Assembly (NCBI GenBank): GCA_028564675.1
Contig: JAOVVO010000240.1
Span: 1 to 64,000 of the forward strand
Source: Onchocerca lupi
Lineage: Eukaryota > Nematoda > Chromadorea > Rhabditida > Onchocercidae
Reading direction: 5' to 3'
DNA: 64,000 nucleotides
In this document: positions 12,601 through 27,000 of the stretch, one piece after another
Layout of the letters: each line of letters opens with the position of its first letter
How positions within the stretch are numbered: position 1 is the stretch's first letter
Program-made: the position numbers and the translations under genes
Notes under the pieces: model-generated
Databases searched by the model: none
Seen by the model: the letters and a program-made list of their open reading frames with translations, nothing else
Told to the model about the DNA's origin: nothing

Positions 12601-15600
12601 AAAAATAAAATAAAGTATAAAAATGTAAAAAAAAATGAAAAAAAAAATTTTTTTTCTAGTAAAAAAAAAAAAAAATTTCAAAAAATGAAAAGCAGCAAAA
12701 GATTACTTCATAACGATTTATTCGATCAACAGCAGAATCCCTAGTATTATTATCAATAGTATCATCACGATCAGATACAATCGGTGATACTGTTGGAGTA
12801 CATGTCGCGATTACAGAATCCATCTCACCATCACTGTCCTTAATTATTATAACCAGTAACATTTACAAAAAGAAATTGCCGAAATTCAAATGGATGCCAG
12901 ACTATTATATTCTGTAACATTTCATAGAACAATCACACCAATGTTATAATTTATCATTACTCCAAACATCAGAACTGAATGGAGCAGTTTCACGAGTACC
13001 ACAATAAATGATTTCAGATCGTGGATGATCATATTCTGTATATAATAATGTCATCGGACCATTTTACTGAATGATTCACAGCTTAGTATTCTCAATCCAC
13101 TGGGACATGAAATCACGGGAAAATTAATGATAGTGTGATTTGTTCAATAATAAATTATGAGGAATCAAAGATTTTCCTGATTTTATATAAAATGAAGTTA
13201 TACCATTGTAAAATAAAGTTTCCTTATGAAACAATTCATTACTCACCAAACACAGCCCATTATTATCCTCCTCGGAAATTACTGATGACAAATGACTACT
13301 GGCCATTGAGAGAGTTGTTTGCTTCATCATAAGTGTTTCTCGCATACTTGAAGCAGGAACACTACGCAGATGAGATCCCGAAGATGTCGTTGTGTTCGTA
13401 TCAGCAGGCATACTTCCTATTGGAGTTGTTGAACGATTTGTGTCATGTGACAATAGCGGAATAATTCCAGCTCGAATATAATCATCTAAAAAGTTCTAAT
13501 TAAGAATCCCATACATTGACTAAAATATGGATAGAAATATAAAAGTTCATTTTATTTCAAACAAAATAACTCTTTTCAGTTATAGTAAAAAAATGAATGG
13601 AAAAATATAGACATGTACCGGTAATACGCAAATTACAAGACAAAGAAATGTACAACATGACGACTATACTGCATGTGTTATATAACTGAGTGAACCTGGT
13701 GTTGGGAGACTTATCGTCAATATCTTTGCATGATTCCTTCTTTCCAAAAGTGCGAACATTTTTGATTTATCAAAGTCGAGTTTTCGATCTTCATCCGTTA
13801 AATTTCCATTTCCACCAATGTCCACATACAGCTAAATATTAAAAAAAAAATAAATAAATAAATATTCAGGGATAAAAATAAATGTTCGGAAAACTATCAA
13901 CAATTTTATATATTTGCCTTGATATTTGTAATATTCGGCAAAGCTTGTGCGCAGGTAAAACTGTCATCATTGAGTAATACCATTATAGGTGATGCAGTAA
14001 TTCCATTGTCAACTACTAGGCGTAAGCTGTGCGTCTTCTCTTCACAAAGACCGAAAATCTAAAAAAAAAAATTCTTAGCACAGCGTAGTATTTCCAATAA
14101 GCAGCAAGAGTATTCTGTTAATGATCAAATAGCCAGTTAAAATATAAAATGAAGATAGCTGATACCAGTCCTAATTTTTGCTTTATCATGCTCATTGTTT
14201 CGTTATCGTGATATTGCATTTGAAACGATGGTAAGAAGGTTCCATTTTCAATATTAAGAGCGACTAATTTCACTGTTCCAACTGAATCTTCCTCATAAAT
14301 ATGATAAAATTGTTTTGTATCAGACGACTTCACATCTAACAAAAAATATACAGTCGGACGATATAAGTTTTTTACGGAGCATCCAGGATATATTTCTTCT
14401 AGTGTCTGAAACAGAATATCTCTTCCAATAATTTTCTATTGCTTATTATTTTGATAATTTCTTAATTCCTTCCTTTTTAGCATATTTTTAATTTCTCAAC
14501 TTATTTATTCTCAAAAGAAAAAATTATTCAGTTAGAGTTAAGCAAACAAATTATAGCGAGCGGATATTCATGTACATAATGAACATATAATCACAACATC
14601 GGGAAATACAAAAAATGAACTTTTGATATTTTTATAAAAAATAAAAGACTTATTGTGAACTTTATAGCCATCACCTTTTGCATTTCATTTTCCGTGAAAG
14701 AACGTATAATCGAATAAGTGAAATCTTTGCACAACAGCAGGCGAGTATCAGAAGCTGAAATCGAAATTTTAGCACACAGTGATTGAAAAATTGTGTCGTA
14801 AATTTCGGACAATTTTGTAGTATACGGAAATTTCATTGCTTCTGTCAAATTAGCAACATCTGGTATAATATGAGCTCCATTGAACATTACATTAACCTGA
14901 AATTGGAGTATAGCCTTGTATTCTAATAGCACTGAGAAATCACGAATATTGACAGTTGTTTATAAGTGTGATGCAGATTCGGAGATTATAAATTATAAAT
15001 TTATAATCTCCAAATCTGCATCACAATTATAAACATGGAAAGACAACTAAGCTGAAAGAAATATTCGGTCCAATTAAAGTTTATTGGAATTTACCGAAAC
15101 AAGCGATTCTTTATATTGTTTTTTCCGAACTTTTTCTTCTTCCTGCTCCTTAAATCGTTTTAAACGTTCCAGAAGATGATCTGCTAATTCACTTGTTTTC
15201 ACAAATTTTGCATTTCGCTTACGATCAATCTATAAAAAATTGATTCCACAAGTTTTTCCATTAAGAACTACTAGTTCATTCCTTTTTATAATAAAATTAC
15301 CAAAAAAGATGGAAATCATAATTGCTACTTCAGCAGTTCTATTAGAAAAGAAAAAAAAAAAAAACGGACTTGTCTATACATTAACATATATGCATTCGTG
15401 TTTCCCGATGACCAACTATCAAAAAAGCCTCCAAAGGTACGATGAATATCTTCAATTGAAGCACAGGTTACGCTACTATCATTAAAGCAAAACCATTTAT
15501 TCTGATCCATATTTCTGCAAAAAATACACAGAATGATGAGTTATTACTTGAAAATGAGCTAAATTCTAATGTCCTACTGCTGAAATAACACTAAAATCAA

Positions 15601-18600
15601 TGGCTGCCTAACGGCAGTATAAAGTTGGTTGGTAACAGATATTCTAAACATTTCGGATATTAAAGGTGGCATGTAACTTCATATAAGAACCCAAAGGCAA
15701 CATGATAAAAATTAATGTCGTCCAAGTGAGCGATTTTCATTAACGAATTTCGTCATTCTAAAAAATACAATTAAAAAGTTATAAAACTCACTTGATATAT
15801 GCAAAATAATGGCCTCCTAAAGCGCTTCCTTGATGGACCATAACGGAAAATAATTCATATAGAAATGGACCATCTCTTTTAAGTAACATATCAACTTCTT
15901 GTTCGTCCAAATGACTACTGTTTTGTTCCGCATGAGACACTAAGTAATTTAGGCATATTAATACACTTTAACATATTAATTACCGATAATTAAAACAGTA
16001 AGTTAAGAAGAACAATCTATTCATTATTGTTTAACAGGCCAAAACTTGTCCAATAACCGACAAGCAAACCAAAAATTGGTATAGATGCACTAAGCAATCG
16101 GATATTCCTAACAGTGAATTCATAATTTCTCGATCTTTATGAAAATTGATACCATAATCAGATAAATTTGGTCTTAATGTTGTCGATTCATTTTTTTTCC
16201 TGCAAACAATCAAAAGACAATTATTCCGAACAATACATTATTAAATATTACATGGTAGCAAGAAATAACAGATATAAATTATCGACTGATAAGAAGATGT
16301 AAAAAAACCTTGGCATTGAAACTGCTGATGCCCAACTCATCTCCTTCGGTGGCTCACTTTTTGTTGCGTCATAAACGAATTCATTCAAATTAAGTAATGC
16401 TGGGAATGTCATCCTAAAATTAAACAGATCATTAAGAAATTTTCGGGTTAAAACATTAGCCTAAATCTCGAATAAAGTCATTAGGACGATAACGCTGAAA
16501 AGAAAAACAAACAACGTACTTGTCGTTTAATTTGATGCGATGAAACGTATTGCAGTCAAAATCAAAACGTTTTAGTTGAATTGAAAGCAAATATGGGAAT
16601 TTTATTATTCGCAAACCCTATAATGGATCCAGAATAAATATATAAATTAGACATATAAAAACAGAAAGAAATATCACTAAATATCATTCGATATAATTTT
16701 TTTTTAAACTGGATTTGGTTTAATATCTTATATTGTTGCTAAATGAACTAGAGAGAAAAACAACATAATTCTTAGGAGAGTGACACGTTTGTGCCATGAG
16801 AATAAAAATCCTAAAAATAGGAATAAGTTCATGTAAGAAAAGTTTAGAGTAATCTTGAAATGTATTAAAAAATGAAGGGTTTCATGACTCCATTCTATCA
16901 CTGTCAACTTCTAATCTTAAAACCTAGCATATATTCTTTCAAAATATTCAATGCATCAATGCTAGTAACTGCTAAAAATTAGCGCAATTCAAGCAAATTT
17001 CACAAAGTAATCACTTTCCTAAATGTTTTACCTTCAATGCATTCTGTTTTCTCTTACATCCTTCACAGTAATACTTATTGCTTCCTTCCAACACTTCAGG
17101 CTTGATAAACGCATGAAGAGCTTCTTCCTATAAAGATTAAATCAACGAAAGAAATAATCGAGTAAAAAAGAATCACATATGCACAAAGCTTACCACACTT
17201 TTGAAGGCATTACTGGCACCAAACTGCTTCACTGCTAATGGCAAATCTAGAAATTCATCCTGCTTGACATTTTCCTTTTGACAAAAAAGGCACTTGACAA
17301 AATCTTCCATAGTGCCCCTATAAAATCATTATTACAAATTTCATATCGTCGAAGCAATAAAAGTAAAATATTTCAATATTATTTTGCATTTACTTCTCTT
17401 TTACCTATATAGTTCCTCAAAGCTAGCGTCTACTTTGCTCCATTTCTGCTTCAACGCATCAAACATTATCCTACATAATTCCTGGATGTCGTGTTGCTCG
17501 TACGCTATAAAAAAAATAAAAATTTATGTGAGAGGAAAATAGCAACAAAATTTTTTCAATCTGAAATTTTTTTTAGTTTTAAATTTCAAGATTTAAAGCG
17601 AAAAGTGCGATTGACAAAAACTTGACGGGCGAAAAAGGAGATCCGAAAATTTTCGAGACTATTATATTTTTCGTGAATCTGTAGTTCAAACATAAATATG
17701 TAAGTTACCTTCCGAATTGCTCCAGCCAAAAGATGCAGTTAAACCAACAGTTTCCAGCGATTCACAATCACTAGTCTGTAGCAGCAAAAATAATTTTTGA
17801 AGCTGGAACGGTATACTTCTAGCCTCTGCAACTTCAGAACCGGTAAACTTCCAGCTATAATTACAACTTAGAAATAATCGCGATGAGGTGAAATAATTTT
17901 CATTTCATTGAATTTAAAAATCTGCAACGTTCTCCATATTTCGCTTAATTTTTTTACTTACCCGTAAATAGCATTTCGGAATTCTGGTGTCATATATAAT
18001 GTCTGTATCAATGAATTCAAATAACAAGTCATTGCTTGGTTGACTAAACCAACGTAGCAATGACCGTTATCGTCGAAATTTGCAAAAGGTCCAGTTGTAT
18101 CCATTGTTGAGGAAACAGGTAATGTCGGTGAAACTTCCGAATCTACATTTGCAATAAAATGTAAACTTGATAAACAGTATTTTTCCAAGAAGTATTTCTT
18201 CAAAATCTAGAGAAAACACAAGAAAATATGATTCAGACAAATCACAGCAAACATTAAAGCTAGACATCTTTCCCATTTTAAGCTAGAGAAAATTTTTTTG
18301 AAAAATGGAATTTCTCACTCAAATCAGGAGTATCATCGGCAACCTGATGGACATTGGAAATGGTCGAAGTGGACGGCTCACAGGGCATACTTTCTAAAGG
18401 ATGTTTTACATCGCCACCTGTTAATATTAATGTAATTAAGCAAAAGCATTCAAATTACTTTATGTAAAACAAGTTTACTCTATGCAAACTACTTAATATA
18501 AAGTAACTTTCAACAAATTTCAAAAGGATATTCCTGAATGCAATAATTTTGTATAGTTGATTAAAAATACCATCTAGATCAAAAGATCAAAGTAAGTATC

Positions 18601-18887
18601 ATAAGGGATTACATAGGTGGTCCCTCACATCAAAAAGAGTAGAAATTAAGGAAAAGTTGAAGAAAGAATTTTCATCACAGTGAAAGAAAACTAATTCTAA
18701 TTTGTCATGAGCTTCATAAAATTTTTATACCAGGTAATGATGGTCCATTAAAAATCGACGGACAGAGACTTGTATTGGAACTATTAGAATCTATAGCGAC
18801 TGATTTGGTACAATCCAAAGTAGTATCACTTTGTTCATGTAGCATTTTGCAGCTATGTCGACGTTTACTTGATGTACTTTTTGACAT
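9665..18887 (-). CDS. USP47: Ubiquitin carboxyl-terminal hydrolase, USP47 family
   Basis: USP47 is a cysteine deubiquitinase of the USP family, linked in animals to base-excision repair, adhesion and growth signalling. The start ATG (18885-18887) opens with MSKSTSSKRRHSCKM and sits 9 nt after a TTTAG acceptor. Exons on the minus strand lie near 18887-18731, 18415-18320, 18147-17965, 17860-17710, 17505-17405, 17320-17110, 17040-15790 (several), 15510-15400, 15235-15095, 14900-14680, 14405-14165, 14060-13920, 13830-13690, 13490-13245, 12845-12705, 12495-12285, 12080-11890, 11548-11467, 11374-11253, 10889-10768, 10645-10440, 10170-10040 and 9830-9665. The Cys box is GLVNQAMTCYLNSLIQTLYM (catalytic Cys codon near 18025), almost identical to human USP47. 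The His box is GSALGGHYFAYIK near 15800, followed by WFCFNDSSV. Paired CxxC zinc-knuckle motifs occur near 17290 and 17060. The long C-terminal extension has USP47-like ubiquitin-like regions and ends SSSISEDG. The estimated length of about 1,200-1,300 residues fits the family. All catalytic motifs look intact. Confidence 0.92.
10237..10310. repeat. Three-copy 25-bp tandem repeat in a USP47 intron
   Basis: Three consecutive units start at 10237, 10262 and 10287. Each reads TGTCGAAnTGTATACAATnT followed by a variable TCMARC-like end. They differ at only a few positions. The GTATAC core is palindromic. The repeat lies in the intron between the exons ending near 10440 and starting near 10170 and does not reach a splice site. 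Confidence 0.85.
14957..15035. repeat. Near-perfect 79-bp palindrome in a USP47 intron
   Basis: The left arm begins TGTTTATAAGTGTGATGCAG and continues ATTCGGAGATTATAAATT. The reverse complement of the right arm is the same except for two mismatches (G/T in the arm start, C/T near the middle). Arms are about 38 bp with almost no loop, centred at 14996. This could form a long hairpin in the pre-mRNA. It may be the remains of a foldback or palindromic MITE. Confidence 0.9.
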
Positions 18888-18905
18888 TATAGTTAGCTAA
18901 ATATT
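18887..18905 (-). promoter_or_regulatory. Putative trans- or cis-splice acceptor just upstream of the USP47 start
   Basis: On the minus strand ATATTTAG precedes CTAACTATA and then the ATG at 18887, placing a 3' splice-like site 9 nt before the start. In nematodes such a short leader is typical of SL1 trans-splicing. The upstream tract is not strongly TTTTCAG-like, so this is only a candidate. Confidence 0.4.
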
Positions 18906-21900
18906 TCACAATAAATAATCTTCTCCACGGTTTTAATCTGAAAAACTAAAAATTTATTTACTTGTAAGAATAATCCATAATTATTCTGCCACCAGCTCAA
19001 CTTCTCGTCTTATACCCAGAATTAAGCATTCTGAAAAAGAGTGACAATATCCACATATTTCATCGTACTGTTCAAATCTTTCATCGAACAACACAATTAT
19101 TCACTTGTTTCAGATAAATTAGCATAATATTTTTTAATTTTGATTAAGGCATACTGGACCAAATAACTAAATTTAAGTATTCAGGCTAACTTTAATGGTA
19201 TTATTCTATTACTACTAGCTTTTTCCTTTATTTAATAATAACACATAAGAATCCCGCAGTCACAAATGAATTAGAACACCAAATGTAATATGAATTGTGT
19301 GAAATGTATATTATACAAGATGAACTTGGCAATGTTCATTTCACGATTTGTATTCTCCATAACAAGTATTCAGTAACATTATCTCATACAACCGTATATT
19401 CTGATAAGTGTATCTCTATATTCTTTCCTCTTTCATTAAGTAAATTCTGCGATGTGCATCTCATATGAGTATTTTTCATAATGTGCATGTCCTTACATAT
19501 CCTGCAGAGTGATATTTCCTGGAATATACATCTCTCTACAGCACTCTAGGTATATTCTGTGCAAGATTTATTTTCTATAACGGACTAATATAAATCAAGC
19601 TAGCAAAAAACAACCTAATCCTCTTCCTTTTTTTAACCTCCTTAAAATTAAAGTTCATCTACGGCATAGTCCAATTTAACAAGGGCACAATTTTGGACAT
19701 TATGCTACAGAAATTATCAATTGCGTGGGTGGTGATAGGGAGAGGATAAAATTTGCTCGGCATTATACAGACTGGTAGTGCATTTGTGGGAATTAGGGAA
19801 TTTGTGTGTTTGAGTGGATGCATAAAGATTTTTTCCTTCATGCTGGAAATGGATTCAGATATTCGCATCCAGAAGCTGGTATTGAGGAAACAGGTCGAGT
19901 TATCTTTATTCAGAAAAACTGGTTTAGATATATATATATTTAAACAAATGTGAAAATTATCATTACACTTTCATTCAGAAAACAGTCCGATTTTCCATTC
20001 AGACATAGTTCATGTTGATATGTCCATCATTGTGAACTGAAATTGCTACTGTCGTGACAATTGAGATTATTCAATTCCTCTGCAAGCTCATGGAAAGTGA
20101 ATTAAGAAGGAAAGTTCTTGAACTCGTTTAATTAATTCTTTTTGATCTCACAGTACAATTGCTAACAGCAGTAGTGATCAAATTTGTTTATATTTACCTT
20201 TATGAGTGAACTATATTAGGCAAATTCACGGGGCAATTTCAAAACTGTGATATACTTTAATTGTGCTATTAACATATTACTTATCCATAATTTTTCTATT
20301 TTATATTACTCAAACAAACGGGCAGTTAATTTATCTATTTAATGTTATCCGTACAAACGGTCAATTTATTCAACCTATATTATCCATACAAACGGTTAGT
20401 TAGTTTTATTTATCCCATATTACCCGCACAAACATTCATTCATTCTATGTAAGCCATTGTATGAAGCAATGAAGACATGAAAACATTGCATAATTTAAAT
20501 AAAAGAAAGAGAAAATGTTGGAAATGAAGCGGCCAAATTCCTAATATTCTGAGCCAATAAAGTCGTTATCAGGAGAAAAGATAGTCTGGTCAAATGACAA
20601 AGCAATGAGCCATGACAATATATTTTTCTTTTGATTTTTTAAGAATTAGATGTAAATGAGTGATGGAAGGCCTAAAAGATTACCATTGGCATGGTTGGAC
20701 TTTCATTCAAGAATCTCCTCCATCTTCAGCGAAGCTTTCTATTGTTTACATTATTGATCTTTTCCAATACATCTACTTAATAGCTATCCATACCGAGACA
20801 CACTCCGCATGGCTCACACAGCTAATCCAGGGGGGTTGACTAAGCTTCGTGTTTCCGGCTCCAGCTGGCCTATGTAAATGAAAATGGAAATATTCGTTTC
20901 TTCAGAATCTTAAATCTTCGAAAGTTCTTAAACACGCATCTTGCCTATATCAGTTCAAAATCTTAGATATCGCAAAATTCTCACCTATTATTTTGAAATT
21001 TTGACACGGTTTTTATATGCACGGTAGTACACGAAATGAGATACCAACTTCTTTTTTGCAATAAATGCAAATTTAGATCAAATTTTACAAATTTTTGTAC
21101 GTAACTTTATATTCTATTTTGTCATCTCTGTCTCAGATCAATACTCTCCATTTAATTATAACAAAAATTTTAATTACAAATTTTCTAGAGAAATTTACGC
21201 AATTCATTAAGGAAATCTTTAATATGGATTTACAAGATGTTATTATTTATTGGTCAACATCCAAAGACATAAAGAAGCAATGCAAGAATATAAATTATAT
21301 TAGAATATGTATTGATTCAGAATTTGAACTATTAATTACAATTGCTCCGATTGCATTATTCCATTCTTTCTCATTTTTTGAACTGCAATTTAATGTTCAA
21401 TATATTTCAATATATCTCGTCCACAGAGTTATCATTATGAATAAAATGCATATAATGAATAAAATAAAAATCATTTTCATGGGTAACGCGAGACGCGAGT
21501 GCATTATTTTATTTTTCTGTGCAATAAAAAATGGAACGCATTCAATTACTGTAATTTCCAAAATGTGGAGAAACTGAATTTCTGCAAATTTAAATGATAA
21601 ATTGAAATGTCATTTCTGGTATTTCAGCACTTTATTTGCTTAAAATTTTTTTGCTGATTTCGATGTTTTGTATTTCCATATTAAAGAGAAATAGTGATAA
21701 TAATAATGAATTGGCAATAATCATTCGATGCAAATTGACACTAATAAAATAAATTTATGGTAAGAAGAAATTAAATGATACTTTTCAGGAAAGATAACTA
21801 GGTAGGAGTCGAAATGAATTCAACTTTATTATATTGAGATCGAAATAATTACGCAGAATACATCATTTTTTATATATTCCATGCCGGGGATGTTCAATTA

Positions 21901-24047
21901 GCGCTGAAAATTGATGACGCTTGTGCGGAGAATTTATGCTCTCTTCAATTCAACATTTGATTCACTCAAGAACGCACTTCTGCTTAGCAAAAAGGACTAC
22001 TTGGAGCAGTCATTCAATGTCTAAGCTTCATTCAAGCAAACTGCTTACTGAAAGTTTGAGAAGAGTTTGTTTCGTTTATTTCTTAATATGAAGATAATGC
22101 AATTTTAAATCCAATGAAGATCACTGCAAATGATTCAGATTAAATTCAATTCAGGAAATATTCCAATGTTTACCTGCATCTGTAAGATAAATTTCATCAT
22201 GAAAGCGCTCATGGCTTGATGATCGAATAAAAGTAAAACTTAATATGTAATGTGGCAGTCTGGATTACTTTTGATTATATTAGCAATATTACATATTTCC
22301 ACTTCCTTTTTCTCGACATTTAAGTTGTAATTTAATGATTTCACATCTAGAACATATAAATTTTAATTAATTACAGTTTTGATTTACATATGCTCATGTA
22401 CAAATGATTTGATATTTCAAAATATTTTAATATCTGTTGCAAATTAAATATTTACTGTCCATATAATTACTTTTTCGATTAATAATCCGAATGAAAATGG
22501 CATTTAATGTGACATCCTAAATGATTCCTTTCATTGAAATCGTTTTGAATTTATAATTCACGATATTTTTTCTGAACAGACCAGAAATTTTTCAAAATTT
22601 CTTTGCTGTGTTGGAAAAAACCGAAATAATTTTTGGATAAATATGTTCAAATAATCAAAATGTATTGTTAAAATGCTACGATATCGAATGCAATTCTCAT
22701 CTTTTGTTGCGATTATCAAGCTTTATCTTCACAAGTAAAATACCGAAAATTAATTTACATGCAAATGCTTCCGATCTTAACCTAATTCATTTGTAGTGTT
22801 GAGAATATGAAAAACAATAAAATCTACAAGAAACAGAAAAAAAAGAATTGGACGTTGTCTCATTTGGTAATAAAACACTAAAGGCATGCCTTATGACCAA
22901 AGCAAAAATAGGGATAAGAGTTGGAAAAAAGCAAATCATGTCAAATCCATAACAATTTACCTTTTTTTGCAATAATTTATATAATAAATTTAGAAAAAAA
23001 ATAAATTTCAGATGCAATCTAATACATAAAAGTAATAATCATTATATTTCCTTAATTCATAAAAATTGAATGGAAAGTGTAATTTTTTATTAAAGTTATC
23101 TTTTCCGTACCTTAATTCCAAAAAAGCATCCTACGCCAACAGCGTAAGAAAATACGTATAAATTCCGCCAAATCAGCGACAAACATACTGTTTCTTTTTA
23201 GATTATTCCATACGATCGTTTAATTTTGCAAAATTATTTAAATATGCATTTGACTAAAAACTGTCAAAGGGAAATTTTAATTTGACTTTTATTTAAAATG
23301 GCAACACATGTCTGGTTTTTGCCTTGGGCAGTAGTTTCCTCGATGGTGTATTGCATAGAATTATACTGAGCATAGTAACATTTATAAAAAACAAAAATGA
23401 ACAGTAATTCTCAATTCGTATTTAAATACGGTATATGATTATATTATTTTATCTTTCTGCATCCACCTAAATTCGCTCTCTCAATGTAAAAAAAAGGGCT
23501 AAAATGTTTTATTTTTTAAAAAGTAGCTTCTAAATTTCTGCAAAACAATTTCTTTCAATTTTTAAGAAAAAAAGTAATTTTGACAAGACAAATATGTGCA
23601 GGTAGCGATGCATCTGTTTGACAAAGTCAAACATACAAGCAACAGCGAAAGGGGTATAAACAATTTAACGATCAAAATTCATTACTTCTTTATAAAATGC
23701 CCAGAAACTCGGAAGAAAAAATATCGTCAGAACAAACCATTGAAAATAATAATATTAAAACAATCTTTCATTTTAAAACAGAATATTCCAATAATGATTT
23801 ACTACAGCATTTACCTGCATTCAGTATCACAATCGAATTTCTTTGAAGTTATTCATGTTAATTCATAAACATCAAAGGTCTTTACAACAAAATATAATGA
23901 ACTACCTCTCAAATTACTGAACTACAGCAGAAATCATCTTATCGACAATAAGCAGTGATTTATTATTTATTAAGCGCATTACCAATTCTGTAAATAAATT
24001 CCACTGTTTATCATGAAAATTGATAACAGTTCACATAAAACGTAGCT
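18888..24047. other. Intergenic spacer between USP47 and PLAA
   Basis: A 5.2-kb AT-rich stretch lies upstream of USP47 and downstream of PLAA. It includes a degenerate tandem repeat at 20303-20450 and the longest uninterrupted frame of the window outside the transposon (21095-21577, 160 codons). That frame translates to Ile/Phe/Leu/Lys-rich sequence with no recognisable domain and is probably chance. A less AT-rich patch at 20770-20880 has no tRNA or other RNA structure that I recognise. No exons with conserved motifs were found on either strand. Confidence 0.5.
20303..20450. repeat. Degenerate tandem repeat, four units of about 33-41 bp
   Basis: Four imperfect units share a core of TATATTAYCCRYACAAACGG followed by a T-rich tail (TTAGTTAGTTTTATTTATCC-like). 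The cores start near 20303, 20342, 20375 and 20415. Spacing and sequence drift suggest an old minisatellite. Confidence 0.65.
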
Positions 24048-27000
24048 TCATAATGAATAAGCCATTTCTATGATGTCTCTTGCAATAGCTTTTCCGCATT
24101 CATCCACCACGGCATCCTTAATTCGGTTCATTATACCAATAATATCTCGTTCTTTCGCCAGCTGAAAATGCTTGCAAAAAAAACATTTAAAAAATATCTA
24201 CTGAATTTAAATGATGCATGGAAATTTCTACTAACCTGAATAACAGCGATATCGCCCCACATTAATGTTACGATTGCTTGAAGAAGACGTATTAAAGCTA
24301 TTTGATTGAAATCACCAAAACTAACGACATTTTCAATCGCCTAAATAATGTAATATTCTTCTTCAATTCTATCCAACATCAAATAGACTTCTAATAAAAG
24401 GACAGCAAAGGACTATTTTTCTGATGAGATTTAACATTTTTTTCAATAAAAAAAAAAAGTCTGAGAATTAACTCCTTACTGTTCTTGTGGTAAGAAAGAA
24501 AGAACGGAAAATTTAAAATCATAAACTTGCATTCGGAATGAAACTTTGAAAACATTGTATATGATACCTGAATAATAGCTCGTAAAGCATCTTCTCGTGG
24601 ACCAAGTTCAGTTACCTTACCAGATTCTGTATGACGTAACAAAATCAACGCCCAATTTGCTAATGCTGTCGTTGCGGCAAGCTGGAAGATATATTTTTTA
24701 TATTGATAAAATTAAAGGTTCTAATTCGTAGCTAGCATCACTATGAATTCTTTCTTCAAAAAAAGCTATAGGATTATCGACATAAAGAGAATTGGAAATT
24801 GAGTGTAAGATAGAATAGTTATTGTCAATTCGAATTCAAGATTTTTAAACGTACTTGTAAGGCATGCTTCGCACTATTCAGCTGAGTTGCAACGTACCTA
24901 ACTGTTGTATTAGCATCATGGATGAGCATTGAACGACCCCACTGATGTATAGCAGCATTAGCCATAGCTCGACATGCCAAAATACGGATTGGATCAGAAT
25001 TAGCACTTATCTATAAAAAAGGATTTCGTAATTTCAGTGATAAGAACAAAAGCTGTAACTGTGTAATCAAAATCTTTGATTATTTCGGGAATTTTTAGAA
25101 TTCTGTTTAGAAAAGAAAAGAAATATGAATCTGAAAACATTGAAAGTATAGGTATTATAACTTAACGTGCAATATTAACCTACATAACTGCCATTAAGCA
25201 GATATCTCAACAGTGTAATAAGACTACAGGAGTGCATATAAAATGTTATTTTAATTACTGAAAATATGCCATGTAATCTACAGTGAAAATTTTTTTCTTG
25301 AAAATTTACTAAAAAATTAGTCAACCGCTGCATTGTTTCCAAACCTCTGGCCGACTTGTCATCTTCCATGTCTAAAGAACAATAAATTCTATTTAGAGTC
25401 CGATTTAAAAGTGCCAAACGAAACACATCCATTACAGGAATAATTGTATCTGAAATCATTTTCATAATTCACCAAATTCATAATTCATTAAATTTAATGA
25501 ATTTAATAAGACTACAATATTCGACGAATTTAACAAGAGATGAATTAAATGAATTATCTTTATATGCCATAAATTTTTGTTTGAGTGACAGTTCTTAAAA
25601 TGTTGGGCTAAGCATTGCACGACATTAGAAAAAGCAGGAACAGATGTATATTGATAGCGGTAAACTGAAGGAGGCCGGAAACCACTCTTTTTTGAAAGCC
25701 AGACAAAACAAGTTTTTCGTTTTTTTTGTAGCTGGTCTGGAACTAATAATGAAACTAATTCAATATAAATAATAGATCTAGAAACCACAAGTTTTACACC
25801 ATCTATAAACTCCTAAAAAACTTGTTTTGAAAATAATGAAGAAAAAGACAAACCTATATGCCATCCAAAACCTGTATCAATTGCGGAAACGTGAATATCT
25901 CGTGGGTCATATATTGGAGTTTTTAAAATGTCTTCGAGAGCGCACAACTGAAATGAGTGCAATTAACTAGTTAACAACAGCGATACCTTAAAATAGATTT
26001 TGAAGTTTTCAAATCCATTCGGATGCCTTTATCTTTAACTATCATAGAACACAATTTCAAATCATTTCCAAATCCTTAAGGTATATACATATAAACTATA
26101 AACAGATTTCAAATAACTACTGAAAAAATCTTACTTCGAAATTCCCAATTTCTATGCAAAAAAAAAAGTACCGCACTGAAAAAATTGTACCTGTTCCTCA
26201 TTTAATCTATATTTGCTTTGTGTCTCATTTAATTCTCTGAGTTTTATAATTGCTTTAGCTGAGGCTTGTTCGATACCAAATTGGAAAAAATTGGACAGCG
26301 GAACAAATTCACTACGTGGTCGTTTTTTATCTGAAAATAATTAAAAAACTAGAATAAGCAAAATTTATGGATAAAATATGCATAAACTGTTTTTATATAT
26401 ATGCATATACTGCATAAACTGTTAGTTGAGCAATTTCTCATAGTTCCGCTCTTTTCTTATTTATTTGAACTAATATGTGTGATGCATATAACATGTTTGA
26501 AAATGAATTTATCAAGAAAAAAAAAAGAAAAGAAAACGAACTGAAACCTCACCAATTGGTAAGCGCACACTAGGCATAATTGAAGCAGAATTTGAAACGT
26601 AAGCATTTCCACCAGTGAAAGGATCCGTTCCAAATTCTATTCCATTTGGAGTTTGATTTTTGGTACCACCAGGAACATAACGCTCTTCTAAAATTTAGAA
26701 GATAATTTCCATTAGAATCTTCAAAAATCCGATGGATGGAAAACTTTTTATGAAAAAAAAATCAATAAATATAGAAAACATAAAGAACTTCCAACCTGTG
26801 AAAGGATCATTGAAATTGCCAAATCCACTACTACTGGAATTGCCAGTTGTTCCAGGAACTTGAAGACGAAGAACAGTAGAAACCTGAGATTTAACAAATT
26901 TCAATCAATAGTTATTAATCTTCTCAACATTCCTATTTAAAATTTTAGGAGTAGTAAATGAACTAAATGTCCTAGAAAATGTTAGAAGTTAAAACCAACT

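Noticed and set aside
21095..21577. 160-codon open frame, longest in the USP47-PLAA spacer
   Set aside because: Composition is Ile/Phe/Leu/Lys-rich like other AT-driven translations, with no domain, no homologue I recognise and repeated ATGAATAAAAT-type DNA inside. Most likely chance.
25462..25788. Minus-strand 108-codon frame within the PLAA gene
   Set aside because: The flanking exons join directly to a continuous PUL domain (...IDTGFGWHI then DTIIPVMDVF), so this is intron. The frame has no recognised family.
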